DNA of 64,000 nucleotides, from contig JAGYIL010000001.1 of the NCBI GenBank assembly GCA_018402545.1, positions 434,001 through 498,000 of the forward strand. Reading direction: 5' to 3'. The notes beneath the pieces were generated by a model, which did not search any database, was not told the DNA's origin, and saw nothing but the letters and a program-made list of their open reading frames with translations. Below, one piece after another: positions 1 through 8,597 of the stretch; position 1 is the stretch's first letter; each line of letters begins with the position of its first letter. Made by a program: the position numbers and the translations under genes. This DNA comes from Saccharospirillum sp. Its GTDB lineage: Bacteria; Pseudomonadota; Gammaproteobacteria; Pseudomonadales; Natronospirillaceae.

Positions 1-452
1 AACCCCATGCTGCCAGTCCAGGCTTTGCGCAATGCATCGGGTATGGACTCACGGCCGTCGATCAAATAAAAGGTGGCCAGTGCCAGACGCACCCCAAAAT
101 AGATCCCCGGAACAATGAGCAACAGACCCAGGCCCACCGCAAAGCCAGTCAGAATTTGCACGCCCGCCAATGGCAATACCCAGGGCAAAGCCTGGGTTAT
201 GGCGTCTTTGGGAGGCAGGTACTGGTTATTCAGTGAGTGACGAACGTACAGCACCACAGCAGCCGATGACCAGACGCCACCCACCCATTGCAGGAGCATA
301 AGGGGCCAGGCATAGGGAAAATCGGCGAACGCCCCTTGCAGCAAAACAAACAGCACCTCGAAGATGAACCCCAGGCCTACGGTGATGATGATCAGCGCGA
401 TCAGGTGCTGGCGAAAGAACTGGGCGGTGTCCTTTAAAAAGGTGTAAAGCAT
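1..452 (-). CDS. Partial YciC/UPF0259-like integral membrane protein (5' part only)
   Basis: A minus-strand frame opens at an ATG at 452 and stays open to the window edge, so the C-terminus is missing. The roughly 150 visible residues begin MLYTFLKDTAQFFRQHLIAL and hold about three or four hydrophobic segments (around residues 17-38, 48-68, 90-120). A segment reading LLIVPGIYFGVRL is typical of the YciC/UPF0259 group, membrane proteins of unknown function. No strong ribosome binding site precedes the ATG. The family call rests on remembered resemblance only; that it is a membrane protein is much safer. Confidence 0.55.
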   Translation of the reverse strand, partial: MLYTFLKDTAQFFRQHLIALIIITVGLGFIFEVLFVLLQGAFADFPYAWPLMLLQWVGGVWSSAAVVLYVRHSLNNQYLPPKDAITQALPWVLPLAGVQILTGFAVGLGLLLIVPGIYFGVRLALATFYLIDGRESIPDALRKAWTGSMG

Positions 453-561
453 GTAGGTCTCGTCTGGCAGTAAAGAGGTTGGGGAAGAGTAACGAAATGC
501 GGCGGGAAAGGCATCTTTAACAAAGGAGCATGTTGGTTGATTAAACCCGGGGGATTAGCGT

Positions 562-666
562 CAGGTGTCGGCTACGCCTCAGGCGGGCGTCGGTCCCCGG
601 GGATGGGGACCGACGAGCTTACATGGATGTACTTGCAGCGACCGCCTGAGGCGTTCCCGATGCCTG
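562..666. repeat. Intergenic palindrome, second family, with GC-rich hairpin and CATGGATG hairpin
   Basis: This fills most of the 283-base gap between the partial membrane gene and aguA. The outer arms (562-586 and 642-666) pair at 21 of 25 positions, including an uninterrupted ACGCCTCAGGCGG. Inside is a perfect 11-bp hairpin (588-598 with 605-615) and a short hairpin ACA-TGGA-TGT at 621-630. The TGGA loop is shared with the five larger palindromes elsewhere in the window, but the sequences otherwise differ. No gene is seen in the gap. Confidence 0.75.
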
Positions 667-735
667 GCGCGGATTCTATCCACAACATTGAATTAAGCCG
701 TCTCCAAAAGGTGACTGCCAGGCTAACTCGCGCTC

Positions 736-1833
736 TCAGGCCAATGGTTGCTGCTGGGTAATGCAGTGGATGTTGCCGCCGCCGAGCAGGATTTCACGGC
801 CCGGCACCTGCACGACTTCCCGGTCTTTGCACAGGTCGCTGAGAATGCTGGCGGCGATGTCGTCTTGCGGGTCATCGAAGCTTGGCAGGATGATGCCGCC
901 ATTGACCATCAGAAAGTTTACATAGCTCGCTGCCATGCGCTCACCGGCCCGGCGTGGCCAGGCTTTCTGGGCCCAGTCGATGCCGTCGACCTCGGCTTCG
1001 GTCTGCATCAGCGGCTTGGGCAGCGGCATTTTAGTGATGCTCAATGACCGGCCTTTGGCGTCGCGATGGGCGCTGAGGTAATCGTAGGCCTGGCGGCTGC
1101 GATGGTACTGCGGGTCGGCTTCGTCGTCCGTCCAGGCGAGTACCACCTGGCCCGGGCTGACGAAACAGGCCATGTTATCGATGTGGCCGTTGGTTTCGTC
1201 GTTGTAGATACCGTCTGGCACCCACAAAATGGTGTCAATGTTCAGGTGATCCCGCAGACGCTGCTCTATTTCCGCCCGCGTCAGGTGCGGATTGCGGTTG
1301 TTGTTCAGCAGGCACTCTTCGGTGGTCATCAGCGTGCCTTCACCATCGACATGAATGGCGCCGCCCTCGAGCACAAAACCCTCGGTGCGGTAGCGTTCGA
1401 TGCGCTCCATATTGCAGATCTTCTGCGCCACCTGATCATCCCGGTTCCACGGCTGATACAAACCGCCGGTAAGACCGCCCCAGGCGTTGAACTCCCAGTC
1501 GTTGGCGCGCAGCCCGCCATCACCGTTGGTGATAAAGGTCGGCCCGGTATCCCGGACCCAGGCATCGTTGCAAGAGATTTCAACCACGCGAATGCCGGCA
1601 CTGAGCCGGGCACAGGCGTTTTCATACTGATCGGCCGAGACCCCCATGGTTACCGGTTCAAACCGGGCAATGGCTTCGGCAACGGCCGTATAGGCAGCTT
1701 GGGCGGGCTTGGCGCCGTAGCGCCAGTTATCCGGCCGTTCCGGCCACAGCATCCAGGTTTGGCTGTGCGGTGCCCACTCGGCGGGCATGCCATAGCCGTC
1801 AGCGCGCGGAGTCGACGTTAGCGGCGCTGGCAT
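736..1833 (-). CDS. aguA: Agmatine deiminase
   Basis: Agmatine deiminase hydrolyses agmatine to N-carbamoylputrescine and ammonia in the cytoplasm. The protein carries the family landmarks WVRDTGPT and, near the C-terminus, GGGNIHCIT with the nucleophilic cysteine. An ATG at 1848 is possible, but the ATG at 1833 has GGAGG eight bases upstream. It gives 365 residues and puts the catalytic cysteine at position 357, the number I recall for the Pseudomonas enzyme, so 1833 is preferred. It starts one base after the aguB stop codon, so the two are almost certainly translationally coupled in an aguB-aguA operon. The next enzyme of the pathway is encoded just upstream. Confidence 0.95.
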   Translation of the reverse strand: MPAPLTSTPRADGYGMPAEWAPHSQTWMLWPERPDNWRYGAKPAQAAYTAVAEAIARFEPVTMGVSADQYENACARLSAGIRVVEISCNDAWVRDTGPTFITNGDGGLRANDWEFNAWGGLTGGLYQPWNRDDQVAQKICNMERIERYRTEGFVLEGGAIHVDGEGTLMTTEECLLNNNRNPHLTRAEIEQRLRDHLNIDTILWVPDGIYNDETNGHIDNMACFVSPGQVVLAWTDDEADPQYHRSRQAYDYLSAHRDAKGRSLSITKMPLPKPLMQTEAEVDGIDWAQKAWPRRAGERMAASYVNFLMVNGGIILPSFDDPQDDIAASILSDLCKDREVVQVPGREILLGGGNIHCITQQQPLA

Positions 1834-1834
1834 A

Positions 1835-2704
1835 TCAGCGACCTCCATCCTTTGTCATCAGCGGGTTGTACAGATCTGGCCGGCGGTCACGGAAGACCCC
1901 CCAGGCGCGGCGAGTGCTGGCCACCTCATCCAGGTCGAAAGTGTGCACCAGAATACCCTCGTCATCGCGATCAAACTCAGCCACTTTCTGGCCCAGTTCA
2001 TTGGCAATAAAAGAGGAACCGTAGAAGGAAATCGTCTGCTCGCCTTCGGCCTCAACGCCTGTGCGGTTACTGGCGATGTAGGGCGTCAGATTGGCCGCCG
2101 CATGGCCCTGCTGGGTAATCTGCCAGTGATCGCGCGAGTCAATTGTGTTGTCCTGCGGTTCGCTGCCAATAGCGGTCGGATAGAACAGCAGTTCGGCGCC
2201 CATTAATGCCATGGCACGGGCGGTTTCCGGGAACCACTGATCCCAGCAAATGCCGACGCCGATGCGCGCATAGGCGGTATCCCAGACTTTGAAGCCGGTA
2301 TCGCCCGGCGTGAAATAGAATTTTTCGGAATACCCCGGGCCATCGGGAATATGCGTCTTGCGATAGATGCCCAGGTTGGAGCCGTCGGCATCGATGATGG
2401 CGACCGTATTGTAAAAGGCGTTGTTGGCCCGCTCGTAAAAGCTGATGGGCAGCACGACCTTGAGTTCTGCGGCCACTGCGCTGAAATGCTTGATCGCCGG
2501 GTTTTCTTCAACCGGGGTCGCAAACGCCATGTACTCTTCCTTTTGCTTCTGGCAGAAGTAGCAGCGTTCAAACAGCTCCTGTATCAGGATGATCTGTGCG
2601 CCTTTTGCAGCGGCCTCACGCACCAGGGCGTCGGCTTTGGCAATGTTGGCGTCAACGTCCCAGCCACAGCTCATCTGGGTGGCAGCTACAGTTACCGGTC
2701 TCAT
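1835..2704 (-). CDS. aguB: N-carbamoylputrescine amidase
   Basis: This nitrilase-superfamily amidase converts N-carbamoylputrescine to putrescine, CO2 and ammonia, completing the agmatine route begun by AguA. The 289-residue length fits the family. The Glu-Lys-Cys triad can be placed at E43 ([10 protein letters not shown]), K116 ([11 protein letters not shown]) and C153 ([10 protein letters not shown]). An AGAGGAG ribosome binding site precedes the ATG at 2704. It is the first gene of the aguBA pair and lies downstream of puuA on the same strand, separated by a 309-base gap with a large palindrome. Putrescine made here can feed straight into the glutamylation genes next door. Confidence 0.95.
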   Translation of the reverse strand: MRPVTVAATQMSCGWDVDANIAKADALVREAAAKGAQIILIQELFERCYFCQKQKEEYMAFATPVEENPAIKHFSAVAAELKVVLPISFYERANNAFYNTVAIIDADGSNLGIYRKTHIPDGPGYSEKFYFTPGDTGFKVWDTAYARIGVGICWDQWFPETARAMALMGAELLFYPTAIGSEPQDNTIDSRDHWQITQQGHAAANLTPYIASNRTGVEAEGEQTISFYGSSFIANELGQKVAEFDRDDEGILVHTFDLDEVASTRRAWGVFRDRRPDLYNPLMTKDGGR

Positions 2705-2850
2705 CTATCTTGGCTCCTCTGGGTTAACCCTGGGTTCTCAGGGGCGCGTATTTTTCCTGAAATTGACGAAAACACCAGCGTTATTTTTGGCTGGCGAAGA
2801 CTGCTCGGAAAGCAGGTTTTTACTCAATTTGAAGGTGACTACCAACCGAG

Positions 2851-2975
2851 TGTCAGGTGCCGGGTGTGACTATCCGGGGAAGTCTGAAACATGGATGTTT
2901 CAGTCTAGGCCCCATGGATGGGTTGAGTGGGCGGCATTCCGCCCGGCCCCGGATAGTCACACCCGGTGCCGGACA
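2851..2975 (+). repeat. Cloverleaf-like palindromic element, copy A
   Basis: This sits in the 309-base puuA-aguB gap; the rest of that gap shows no gene. Arms 2851-2879 and 2947-2975 pair over 29 bases, with a perfect 20-bp core CCGGGTGTGACTATCCGGGG. Inside are hairpin 1 (CTGAAACA-TGGA-TGTTTCAG, 2884-2903), the linker TCTAGGC, hairpin 2 (CCCA-TGGA-TGGG, 2911-2922) and hairpin 3 (GGGCGG-CATT-CCGCCC, 2929-2944). Hairpin 1 differs from the other copies by paired substitutions. Strand is given by the conserved core, which here reads opposite to the flanking genes. Confidence 0.9.
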
Positions 2976-3013
2976 CGGACTCGTGGCACAAAAACAAAGG
3001 CAACCCTGAACAC

Positions 3014-4378
3014 TCAAATATAGGGTAGCAGAAGCTCGTATTCCATGGGGGTGACCTGGCGCTCGAATAGCCTTACTTCGCTCCACTTGCAGATGCGGTA
3101 CATTTCGATGAAGTCGGCGCCGAACCATTTCTGGACGCGCTCATCCAGAATCATGGAGCGCAGTGCATCGCGGGCGTTGTCGGCGAGTTCCGGGTGGTCC
3201 TGGTCGTAGACGTTGCCTTCGACCGGTTCCGGCGGTTCTATATGGTTCTGCAGGCCTTCGGTGACGCCTGCCAGCACCACTGCTACTGCCAAATAAGGGT
3301 TGGTGTCGGCGCCGCTCAGGCGATGCTCGATGCGGGTGGCTTCAATGCTGCCTGAGGGAATGCGCAGTGCCGAGGTGCGGTTGTCGTAGCCCCAGGTTTT
3401 TGCGGTGGGGGCAAAGGCATCCGGGTTGAGGCGGCGGTAACTGTTAATGTTCGGGCACAGCAGCGCCTGAACGTGGTCGGCCATGTCGATCAGACCGCCC
3501 ATGGCCCAGCGCATCTCCGGTACGTTTTCCGGGTCCTCACTGGCAAAGATATTGTTGCCCTCGCCGTCCATCAGGCTCAGGTGAATGTGCATGCCGCTGC
3601 CCGCTTCCTCGATGTACGGCTTGGCCATGAAAGTGGCTTCCATCTCCCACTTGCGGGCCACCTGGGCAATCACCCGTTTGAGCATCACCGCTTCATCCGC
3701 GGCGCGCATCGGGTCGTTGCCGTAGTTGAGATTTACCTCAAACTGGCCGGGCGCATATTCGGTGATGACGGTGTCGGCCGGGATGTTCTGTTCGTGGGCG
3801 GTATCGAGTACATCGCGAATGAAGAAATCGTAATCGTCCAGGTCATCCATCGAATAGACCTGCTTGGAACTCATGCGCCGGCCACTGACCGGAGACACCG
3901 GTGGCTGCAGTTTGCCATCCGCATCGCGTTCAGTGTCGATCAGATAAAATTCCAGCTCCACGGCGATGCCCGGGGTATAGCCCAGTTCATTGAAGCGCTT
4001 CACCGCTTGCACCAGCACCTGACGCGGGTCCATCAGGAACGGGGTTTCGGCATCGGTTTCGAACATGGTGAACAGCGCCTGAGCCCGGTCGCCGTCGGCG
4101 TGCCAGGGCACCATGGCCAGAGTGCCGGGAACTGGCAGGCAAAGCCGGTCGCGGTCGCCGTCTTCAGCGCCCAGGCCGGTTTCTTCGACGGTGGTGCCGG
4201 TGGCGTCCAGCGCCATCACAGAGCCGGGCAGGTTAAAACCTTCTTCATACACCTTTTCCAGCAGCTCGCGCTCAATGCGCTTGCCGCGCAGCACACCGTT
4301 GAGGTCGGTGACCAGCAGTTCGATGGTGGTGACGTCCGGGTGTTGTTCCAGAAAGGCGGTTACTTCAGGGTGTGACAT
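3014..4378 (-). CDS. puuA: Gamma-glutamylputrescine synthetase (glutamine synthetase family)
   Basis: This enzyme ligates glutamate to putrescine using ATP, the first step of the glutamylated putrescine route. The 454-residue protein has the glutamine synthetase landmarks AVELEFYLID, AGSGMHIHLSL (ATP site) and NINSYRRLNPDAFAPTAKTWGYDNRTSALRIP-type sequence. The N-terminal stretch LLVTDLNGVLRGKRI resembles E. coli PuuA more than housekeeping GlnA. GAGAAAG precedes the ATG at 4378. It follows gabD by 89 bases on the same strand, so gabD-puuA may be cotranscribed. A second member of the same family is encoded on the other strand at 7046; substrate preference between putrescine and other polyamines cannot be read from sequence. 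Confidence 0.88.
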   Translation of the reverse strand: MSHPEVTAFLEQHPDVTTIELLVTDLNGVLRGKRIERELLEKVYEEGFNLPGSVMALDATGTTVEETGLGAEDGDRDRLCLPVPGTLAMVPWHADGDRAQALFTMFETDAETPFLMDPRQVLVQAVKRFNELGYTPGIAVELEFYLIDTERDADGKLQPPVSPVSGRRMSSKQVYSMDDLDDYDFFIRDVLDTAHEQNIPADTVITEYAPGQFEVNLNYGNDPMRAADEAVMLKRVIAQVARKWEMEATFMAKPYIEEAGSGMHIHLSLMDGEGNNIFASEDPENVPEMRWAMGGLIDMADHVQALLCPNINSYRRLNPDAFAPTAKTWGYDNRTSALRIPSGSIEATRIEHRLSGADTNPYLAVAVVLAGVTEGLQNHIEPPEPVEGNVYDQDHPELADNARDALRSMILDERVQKWFGADFIEMYRICKWSEVRLFERQVTPMEYELLLPYI

Positions 4379-4467
4379 GATGCTTTCTCATCGTTGGCGA
4401 TGACGGCCCGGGCGTACCGGGCCTGACACAGCGACTTAACAGTTGGACGGCCTTGCCGCCAGAAGGA

Positions 4468-5919
4468 TCAGCGGTCGAGACCGCCCATGCATAAATATTT
4501 CAGTTCCAGGTACTCGTCGATACCGTACTGGCTGCCTTCGCGGCCGAGACCCGATTCCTTCACGCCGCCAAAGGGCGCGACCTCAGTCGAGATAATACCC
4601 TCATTAATGCCCACCATCCCATATTCCAGCGCCTCGGCAACCCGCCAGATGCGCGACAGGTTACTGCTGTAAAAGTAGGCGGCAAGCCCGAAGGGCGTAT
4701 CGTTGGCCAGTTGCACCGCTTCCTCTTCGGTTTTGAACCGGGTCAGGGCGGTAATAGGGCCAAAAATTTCTTCCTGGCTGACGCGCATGGTTGGTTTCAC
4801 GTCGGTCAGCACGGTCGGTTCAAAAAAACTGTGGCCCAGGCTGTGCCGTTTGCCACCGAGCAGCACCTTGGCGCCCTGATCGGTCGCTTCGTTGAGCAGG
4901 GTCTCGACTTTCTCCAGCCCGGCTTCATTGATCAGCGGCCCAATGGTGACGCCGTCGTCCATGCCGTTGCCCACTTTAAGTTGTTCGCTGGCTTCGGCCA
5001 TGGCGGCGGCGAAGCGGTCGTACACACCTTCCTGCACCAGGAAGCGGTTTACACACACGCAAGTCTGGCCGGTATTGCGGTATTTGGAAGCCATGGCGCC
5101 TTTAACGGCCGCCTCAATATCGGCGTCGTCAAAGACAATAAAGGGGGCGTTGCCGCCGAGCTCCATCGACACCCGCTTCACGGTGTCGGCTGCCTGGCGG
5201 ATCAGCATCTTGCCAACCGGGGTCGAGCCGGTAAAACTCACCTTGCGCACCAGCGGATGAGTGCTGAGTACTTCACCGACGGCTTTGCCGTTACTGGCGG
5301 TGATGATGTTCAACACCCCCTTCGGCAAGCCTGCCTGCCGGCCCAGATCGGCCAGAGCCAGAGCCGTGAGCGGTGTCGCTTCGGCTGGCTTGACGACGAT
5401 GGTGCACCCGGCGGCCAGCGCTGGGGCGACCTTTCGGGTAATCATCGCCAGTGGAAAGTTCCACGGTGTAATGGCGGTGCAGACGCCGACCGGCTGTTTG
5501 ATTGCCAGAATGCGGCGGTCGTTGTTCGGTGTAGGAATCACATCACCCGAGGCGCGTTTGGCCTCTTCGGCGAACCACTCTATAAAGGAGGCACCGTAGG
5601 CCACTTCGCCTTTCGATTCGGCCAGGGGCTTGCCGCATTCCAGTGTCATCAGTTCAGCCAGCTGATCCTGATGGTTCATGATCAGTTCGAACCAGCGGCG
5701 CAGGATGGTGGCACGGCCCTTGGCCGTTTCCTGTTTCCAGGAGGCAAAGGCCCTATGCGCCGCTTCAATGGCCAGTTCAGTATCTTCCGGGCCGCAGTCG
5801 GTGACCACCGCCAGGCAATCGCCATTGGCCGGGTTGGTGACATCGAAGGTTCGGCCAGACTGGGCGGTTGCCCAGTCGCCGTCGATAAAACTGAGGCTGT
5901 GAATCATGGATTCTGTCAT
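4468..5919 (-). CDS. gabD: Succinate-semialdehyde dehydrogenase, NAD(P)+
   Basis: GabD oxidises succinate semialdehyde to succinate, the last step of GABA breakdown. The 483 residues match the family length closely. Aldehyde dehydrogenase motifs are present: PWNFP, SFTGSTPVGK, MELGGNAPFIVFDDAD with the general base Glu, and NTGQTCVCVNR with the catalytic Cys. An upstream ATG at 5943 would add eight residues, but AGGAG lies seven bases before the ATG at 5919, which fixes the start. The gene faces away from puuD across a 367-base AT-rich gap. The GabD assignment is preferred over PuuC or KauB because of its end-to-end resemblance to E. coli GabD. No GABA aminotransferase gene is visible nearby. 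Confidence 0.9.
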   Translation of the reverse strand: MTESMIHSLSFIDGDWATAQSGRTFDVTNPANGDCLAVVTDCGPEDTELAIEAAHRAFASWKQETAKGRATILRRWFELIMNHQDQLAELMTLECGKPLAESKGEVAYGASFIEWFAEEAKRASGDVIPTPNNDRRILAIKQPVGVCTAITPWNFPLAMITRKVAPALAAGCTIVVKPAEATPLTALALADLGRQAGLPKGVLNIITASNGKAVGEVLSTHPLVRKVSFTGSTPVGKMLIRQAADTVKRVSMELGGNAPFIVFDDADIEAAVKGAMASKYRNTGQTCVCVNRFLVQEGVYDRFAAAMAEASEQLKVGNGMDDGVTIGPLINEAGLEKVETLLNEATDQGAKVLLGGKRHSLGHSFFEPTVLTDVKPTMRVSQEEIFGPITALTRFKTEEEAVQLANDTPFGLAAYFYSSNLSRIWRVAEALEYGMVGINEGIISTEVAPFGGVKESGLGREGSQYGIDEYLELKYLCMGGLDR

Positions 5920-6286
5920 GAAGGCGCTCCTTATGGGTTGCATCGCTAACGGGCGAGACCTTGTCGCCGTGAACCACCCAGTGTAGTGGTTATAGTCGTG
6001 CCCCGGAGAGGATTAATTAAGTAAAGCAAGCTAACCCCAAAAAGTGGCTAAGCTCAAGAGGTGTGGTGAAAATAATTGACACTTTACCGGCCTTTAGGGC
6101 CCTAAGGCCGTCAATAATGTTTTATATAATTAACATTCGGCCATTTGAGTGCCTTGTGTTGATTATTTTTTATGGTAACGTGGTAAAAAATAAACACCTG
6201 AGCAGCCACCGGATTTTGCCGCCTGACAGAGGTCAAAGCCGGAGTGCTCACGGTAATAATAAAGCACAGCACAAGAGGGGGTTTGC
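5920..6286. promoter_or_regulatory. AT-rich divergent control region between gabD and puuD, with a 23-bp near-palindrome
   Basis: This 367-base gap separates divergent polyamine genes and holds no convincing ORF. It is much more AT-rich than its surroundings. A near-palindrome CGGCCTTTAGGGCCCTAAGGCCG lies at 6088-6110 and a perfect TATAAT at 6125-6130. The place where a -35 box would lie falls at the palindrome edge and does not match TTGACA. The palindrome could therefore be an operator or an activator site, but no regulator gene is seen in the window. The role is inferred. Confidence 0.5.
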
Positions 6287-7027
6287 ATGCAGCCCGAACG
6301 TGTCCGGCCACTGGTCGGCGTCGTCTGCGATGTCAAGATGGTACCGCCGCATGCCTTTCACATGGCAGGTGACAAGTACCTGACCGCACTGGCCCAGGCC
6401 GCTGGTGTAACCCCCGTGCTGTTGCCTGCCCTGACCGATCTGCTCGATCCCACTTCCCTTGTAAGCCGACTCGACGGTCTCTTTCTGACCGGGGGTTACT
6501 CTATGGTGCATCCACGGCATTATGGGGCAGCGCCGTTGCCAGATCAGGCCTATGATGAACGACGTGATGCGCTCAGTCTGGCCCTGATCAGGGTTGCCCT
6601 TGATCGGGACCTGCCCCTGTTTGCCGCCTGTCGCGGTTTTCAGGAGGTCAACGTGGCACTGGGTGGTACCTTGCATCAGGCATTGCATGAGGTGCCGGGT
6701 TTGCTGGAGCATCGCGAAAACAAAGACGAGTCGCTGGCGCAGCAGTACGCACCGGCGCACCCTGTTGCACTGACCCGGGGTGGGTTGCTGCAGCAGATAC
6801 TTTCGACTGACACCCTGGAGGTAAACTCCTTGCATGTTCAAGGTGTAGCAACACTTGGGGGCGGCTTAGAGGTTGAAGCCACTGCACCGGACGGTTTGAT
6901 CGAAGCAGTGCGAGTCGCCGCCATGCGATTTGCACTGGCCGTGCAGTGGCACCCGGAATGGCAGGTTATGAACCATCCCCAACAACGACAACTGTTTGAG
7001 GCGTTCGGTGATGCGTGTAGAGCGTGA
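6287..7027 (+). CDS. puuD: Gamma-glutamyl-GABA hydrolase (class I amidotransferase-like)
   Basis: This enzyme releases GABA and glutamate from gamma-glutamyl-GABA. The 246-residue protein is a class I glutamine amidotransferase fold: the nucleophile Cys115 sits in LFAACRGFQE, and the His222/Glu224 pair in VQWHPEW completes the triad. FLTGGYSMVHP resembles the PuuD/SpuA loop. AGAGGGGG precedes the ATG. It begins the plus-strand polyamine series and is followed after 18 bases by a glutamine synthetase homologue, the same order as spuA-spuB of Pseudomonas. Confidence 0.92.
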   Translation: MQPERVRPLVGVVCDVKMVPPHAFHMAGDKYLTALAQAAGVTPVLLPALTDLLDPTSLVSRLDGLFLTGGYSMVHPRHYGAAPLPDQAYDERRDALSLALIRVALDRDLPLFAACRGFQEVNVALGGTLHQALHEVPGLLEHRENKDESLAQQYAPAHPVALTRGGLLQQILSTDTLEVNSLHVQGVATLGGGLEVEATAPDGLIEAVRVAAMRFALAVQWHPEWQVMNHPQQRQLFEAFGDACRA

Positions 7028-7045
7028 CAACCGAACGAACCCTGT

Positions 7046-8398
7046 ATGGACGATTTAATCAAGTGGCTTAAAGACAACCGCGTGACCGAAGTGGAATGCA
7101 TCACGCCTGATCAGACCGGTATCGCGCGCGGTAAAATCATGCCGACCAACAAGTTCATTGCCGAGCGCGGCATCCGCCTGCCCGAGAGTGTGCTGTTGCA
7201 GACGGCGACCGGCGATTACCCGGACGACGAAGCTTATTACAGCATTCTGGACCCGGCCGATATCGACATGATTCTGCGCCCGGATCCAAACGCCGCCTTT
7301 CTGGTGCCCTGGACGCTGGAGCCAACGGCTCACGTGATTCACGACTGCTACGACAGTGTCGGCAACCTGATCGAACTGTCGCCACGTGCGGTACTGAAAA
7401 AAGTGCTGGGCCTATACGAAGCCAAAGGCTGGAAACCCATTGTCGCCCCGGAAGTGGAATTCTACCTGACCCAGCGCTGCACCGATCCGGATCTGCCGCT
7501 GGAGCCACCGATTGGCCGTTCTGGCCGCAAGGAAAGTGGTCGCCAGTCGTTCAGCATCGATGCCGCCAACGAGTACGATCCGATCATTGAAGACGTCTAC
7601 GACTGGTGCGAAGCCCAGGGCCTGGACATCGATACACTGATTCACGAGGAAGGCACCGCCCAGATGGAATTCAACTTCCGTCACGGCGATGCCCTGAAAC
7701 TGGCCGACCAGGTATTTGTGTTCAAACGGACGGTGCGTGAAGCGGCGTTGAAGCACAATATTGGTGCAACTTTCATGGCCAAGCCGATCACTGGTGAGCC
7801 TGGCAGTTCGATGCACATTCACCAGTCGCTGGTCGACGCCAAAACCGGCAAGAACCTGTTCTCCAATCCGGACGGTTCAGCCTCCAAGCAGTTCCTCAAT
7901 TACATTGGTGGCTTGCAGGCCTACATTCCGCAGCTAATGCCCATGTTCGCCCCTAACATGAACAGCTACCGTCGCTATTTGCCGGGTGCCGATGGCAATG
8001 CGCCGGTCAACATCGAATGGGGTGAAGAAAACCGTACGGTTGGCTTGCGGGTACCCCAGGCATCGCCGGAATCCCGCCGTGTCGAAAACCGCCTGCCCGG
8101 CGCCGACACCAACCCTTACCTGGCCATGGCGGCGAATCTCGCCTGCGGCTACCTGGGCATGGTGAAAGATTTGAAACCGCGCAAGCCAGTCACCGGACGT
8201 GCAGGCGCCGAAGCCGACCCGGATGTACCGTTCAACCTGGAAGCCGCTCTTGAAATCATGTCCGAATGTCAGGAAATGCGGGAACTGTTGGGGCCAACGT
8301 TCGTTGATGGCTTTATCGCAACCCGCTGGGCTGAATATGAAGGCTTTAAGCGTGTGATCAGTTCCTGGGAACGCGAGTTCCTGTTGAGCACGGTTTAA
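7046..8398 (+). CDS. Second glutamate-polyamine ligase (PuuA/SpuB-like)
   Basis: This 450-residue glutamine synthetase family member is expected to attach glutamate to putrescine or another polyamine. It carries VAPEVEFYLTQ, EPGSSMHIHQSL and NMNSYRRYLPGA followed by GEENRTVGLRVP. It has the short N-terminal form KWLKDNRVTEVECITPDQTGIARGKI, clearly distinct from the puuA product at 3014. Its position after puuD matches spuB in the Pseudomonas spu operon. The ribosome binding site is weak, so translation may depend on coupling to puuD. Which polyamine it prefers is unknown. Confidence 0.85.
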   Translation: MDDLIKWLKDNRVTEVECITPDQTGIARGKIMPTNKFIAERGIRLPESVLLQTATGDYPDDEAYYSILDPADIDMILRPDPNAAFLVPWTLEPTAHVIHDCYDSVGNLIELSPRAVLKKVLGLYEAKGWKPIVAPEVEFYLTQRCTDPDLPLEPPIGRSGRKESGRQSFSIDAANEYDPIIEDVYDWCEAQGLDIDTLIHEEGTAQMEFNFRHGDALKLADQVFVFKRTVREAALKHNIGATFMAKPITGEPGSSMHIHQSLVDAKTGKNLFSNPDGSASKQFLNYIGGLQAYIPQLMPMFAPNMNSYRRYLPGADGNAPVNIEWGEENRTVGLRVPQASPESRRVENRLPGADTNPYLAMAANLACGYLGMVKDLKPRKPVTGRAGAEADPDVPFNLEAALEIMSECQEMRELLGPTFVDGFIATRWAEYEGFKRVISSWEREFLLSTV

Positions 8399-8430
8399 TA
8401 ATTAAAGGCTCGGGGCAAAATTGTGAGCGG

Positions 8431-8535
8431 CGGGTGCCGGTGGTGCCTCTGCGGGGAAGTCCGCAGCAAGGATGCTGCGGTCTAGGCCCCATGGAAGGGT
8501 TTACGCCGACCCCGCAGAGGCACCACCGGTAGCCG
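8431..8535 (+). repeat. Cloverleaf-like palindromic element, copy B
   Basis: This lies between the spuB-like gene and spuC, inside an otherwise close-packed series. The arms (8431-8456 and 8510-8535) contain a perfect 20-bp stem CCGGTGGTGCCTCTGCGGGG. Hairpin 1 is CCGCAGCA-AGGA-TGCTGCGG (8461-8480), followed by TCTAGGC and CCCCATGGAAGGG. The third hairpin of copy A is absent. Relative to copy A the 20-bp stem carries four substitutions, each matched on the opposite arm. Confidence 0.9.
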
Positions 8536-8597
8536 ACGTGGACCCTGCCACTCAAATAACCCGAGCCCTGTACTTCAAATTGAAAGGGGGGACTGTC

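Noticed and set aside
1834..1848. The ATG at 1848 as the aguA start
   Set aside because: Its purine-rich sequence is too close to the ATG, whereas the ATG at 1833 is well spaced from GGAGG and gives Cys357 numbering.
2851..3023. Short frames through palindromic copy A
   Set aside because: The sequence is constrained by base pairing, substitutions between copies ignore codon position, and no frame is kept among the five copies.
8472..8597. A 42-residue N-terminal extension of SpuC
   Set aside because: It would be translated from inside palindrome copy B, lacks a ribosome binding site, and the ATG at 8598 has GAAAGGGGG and gives the family length.
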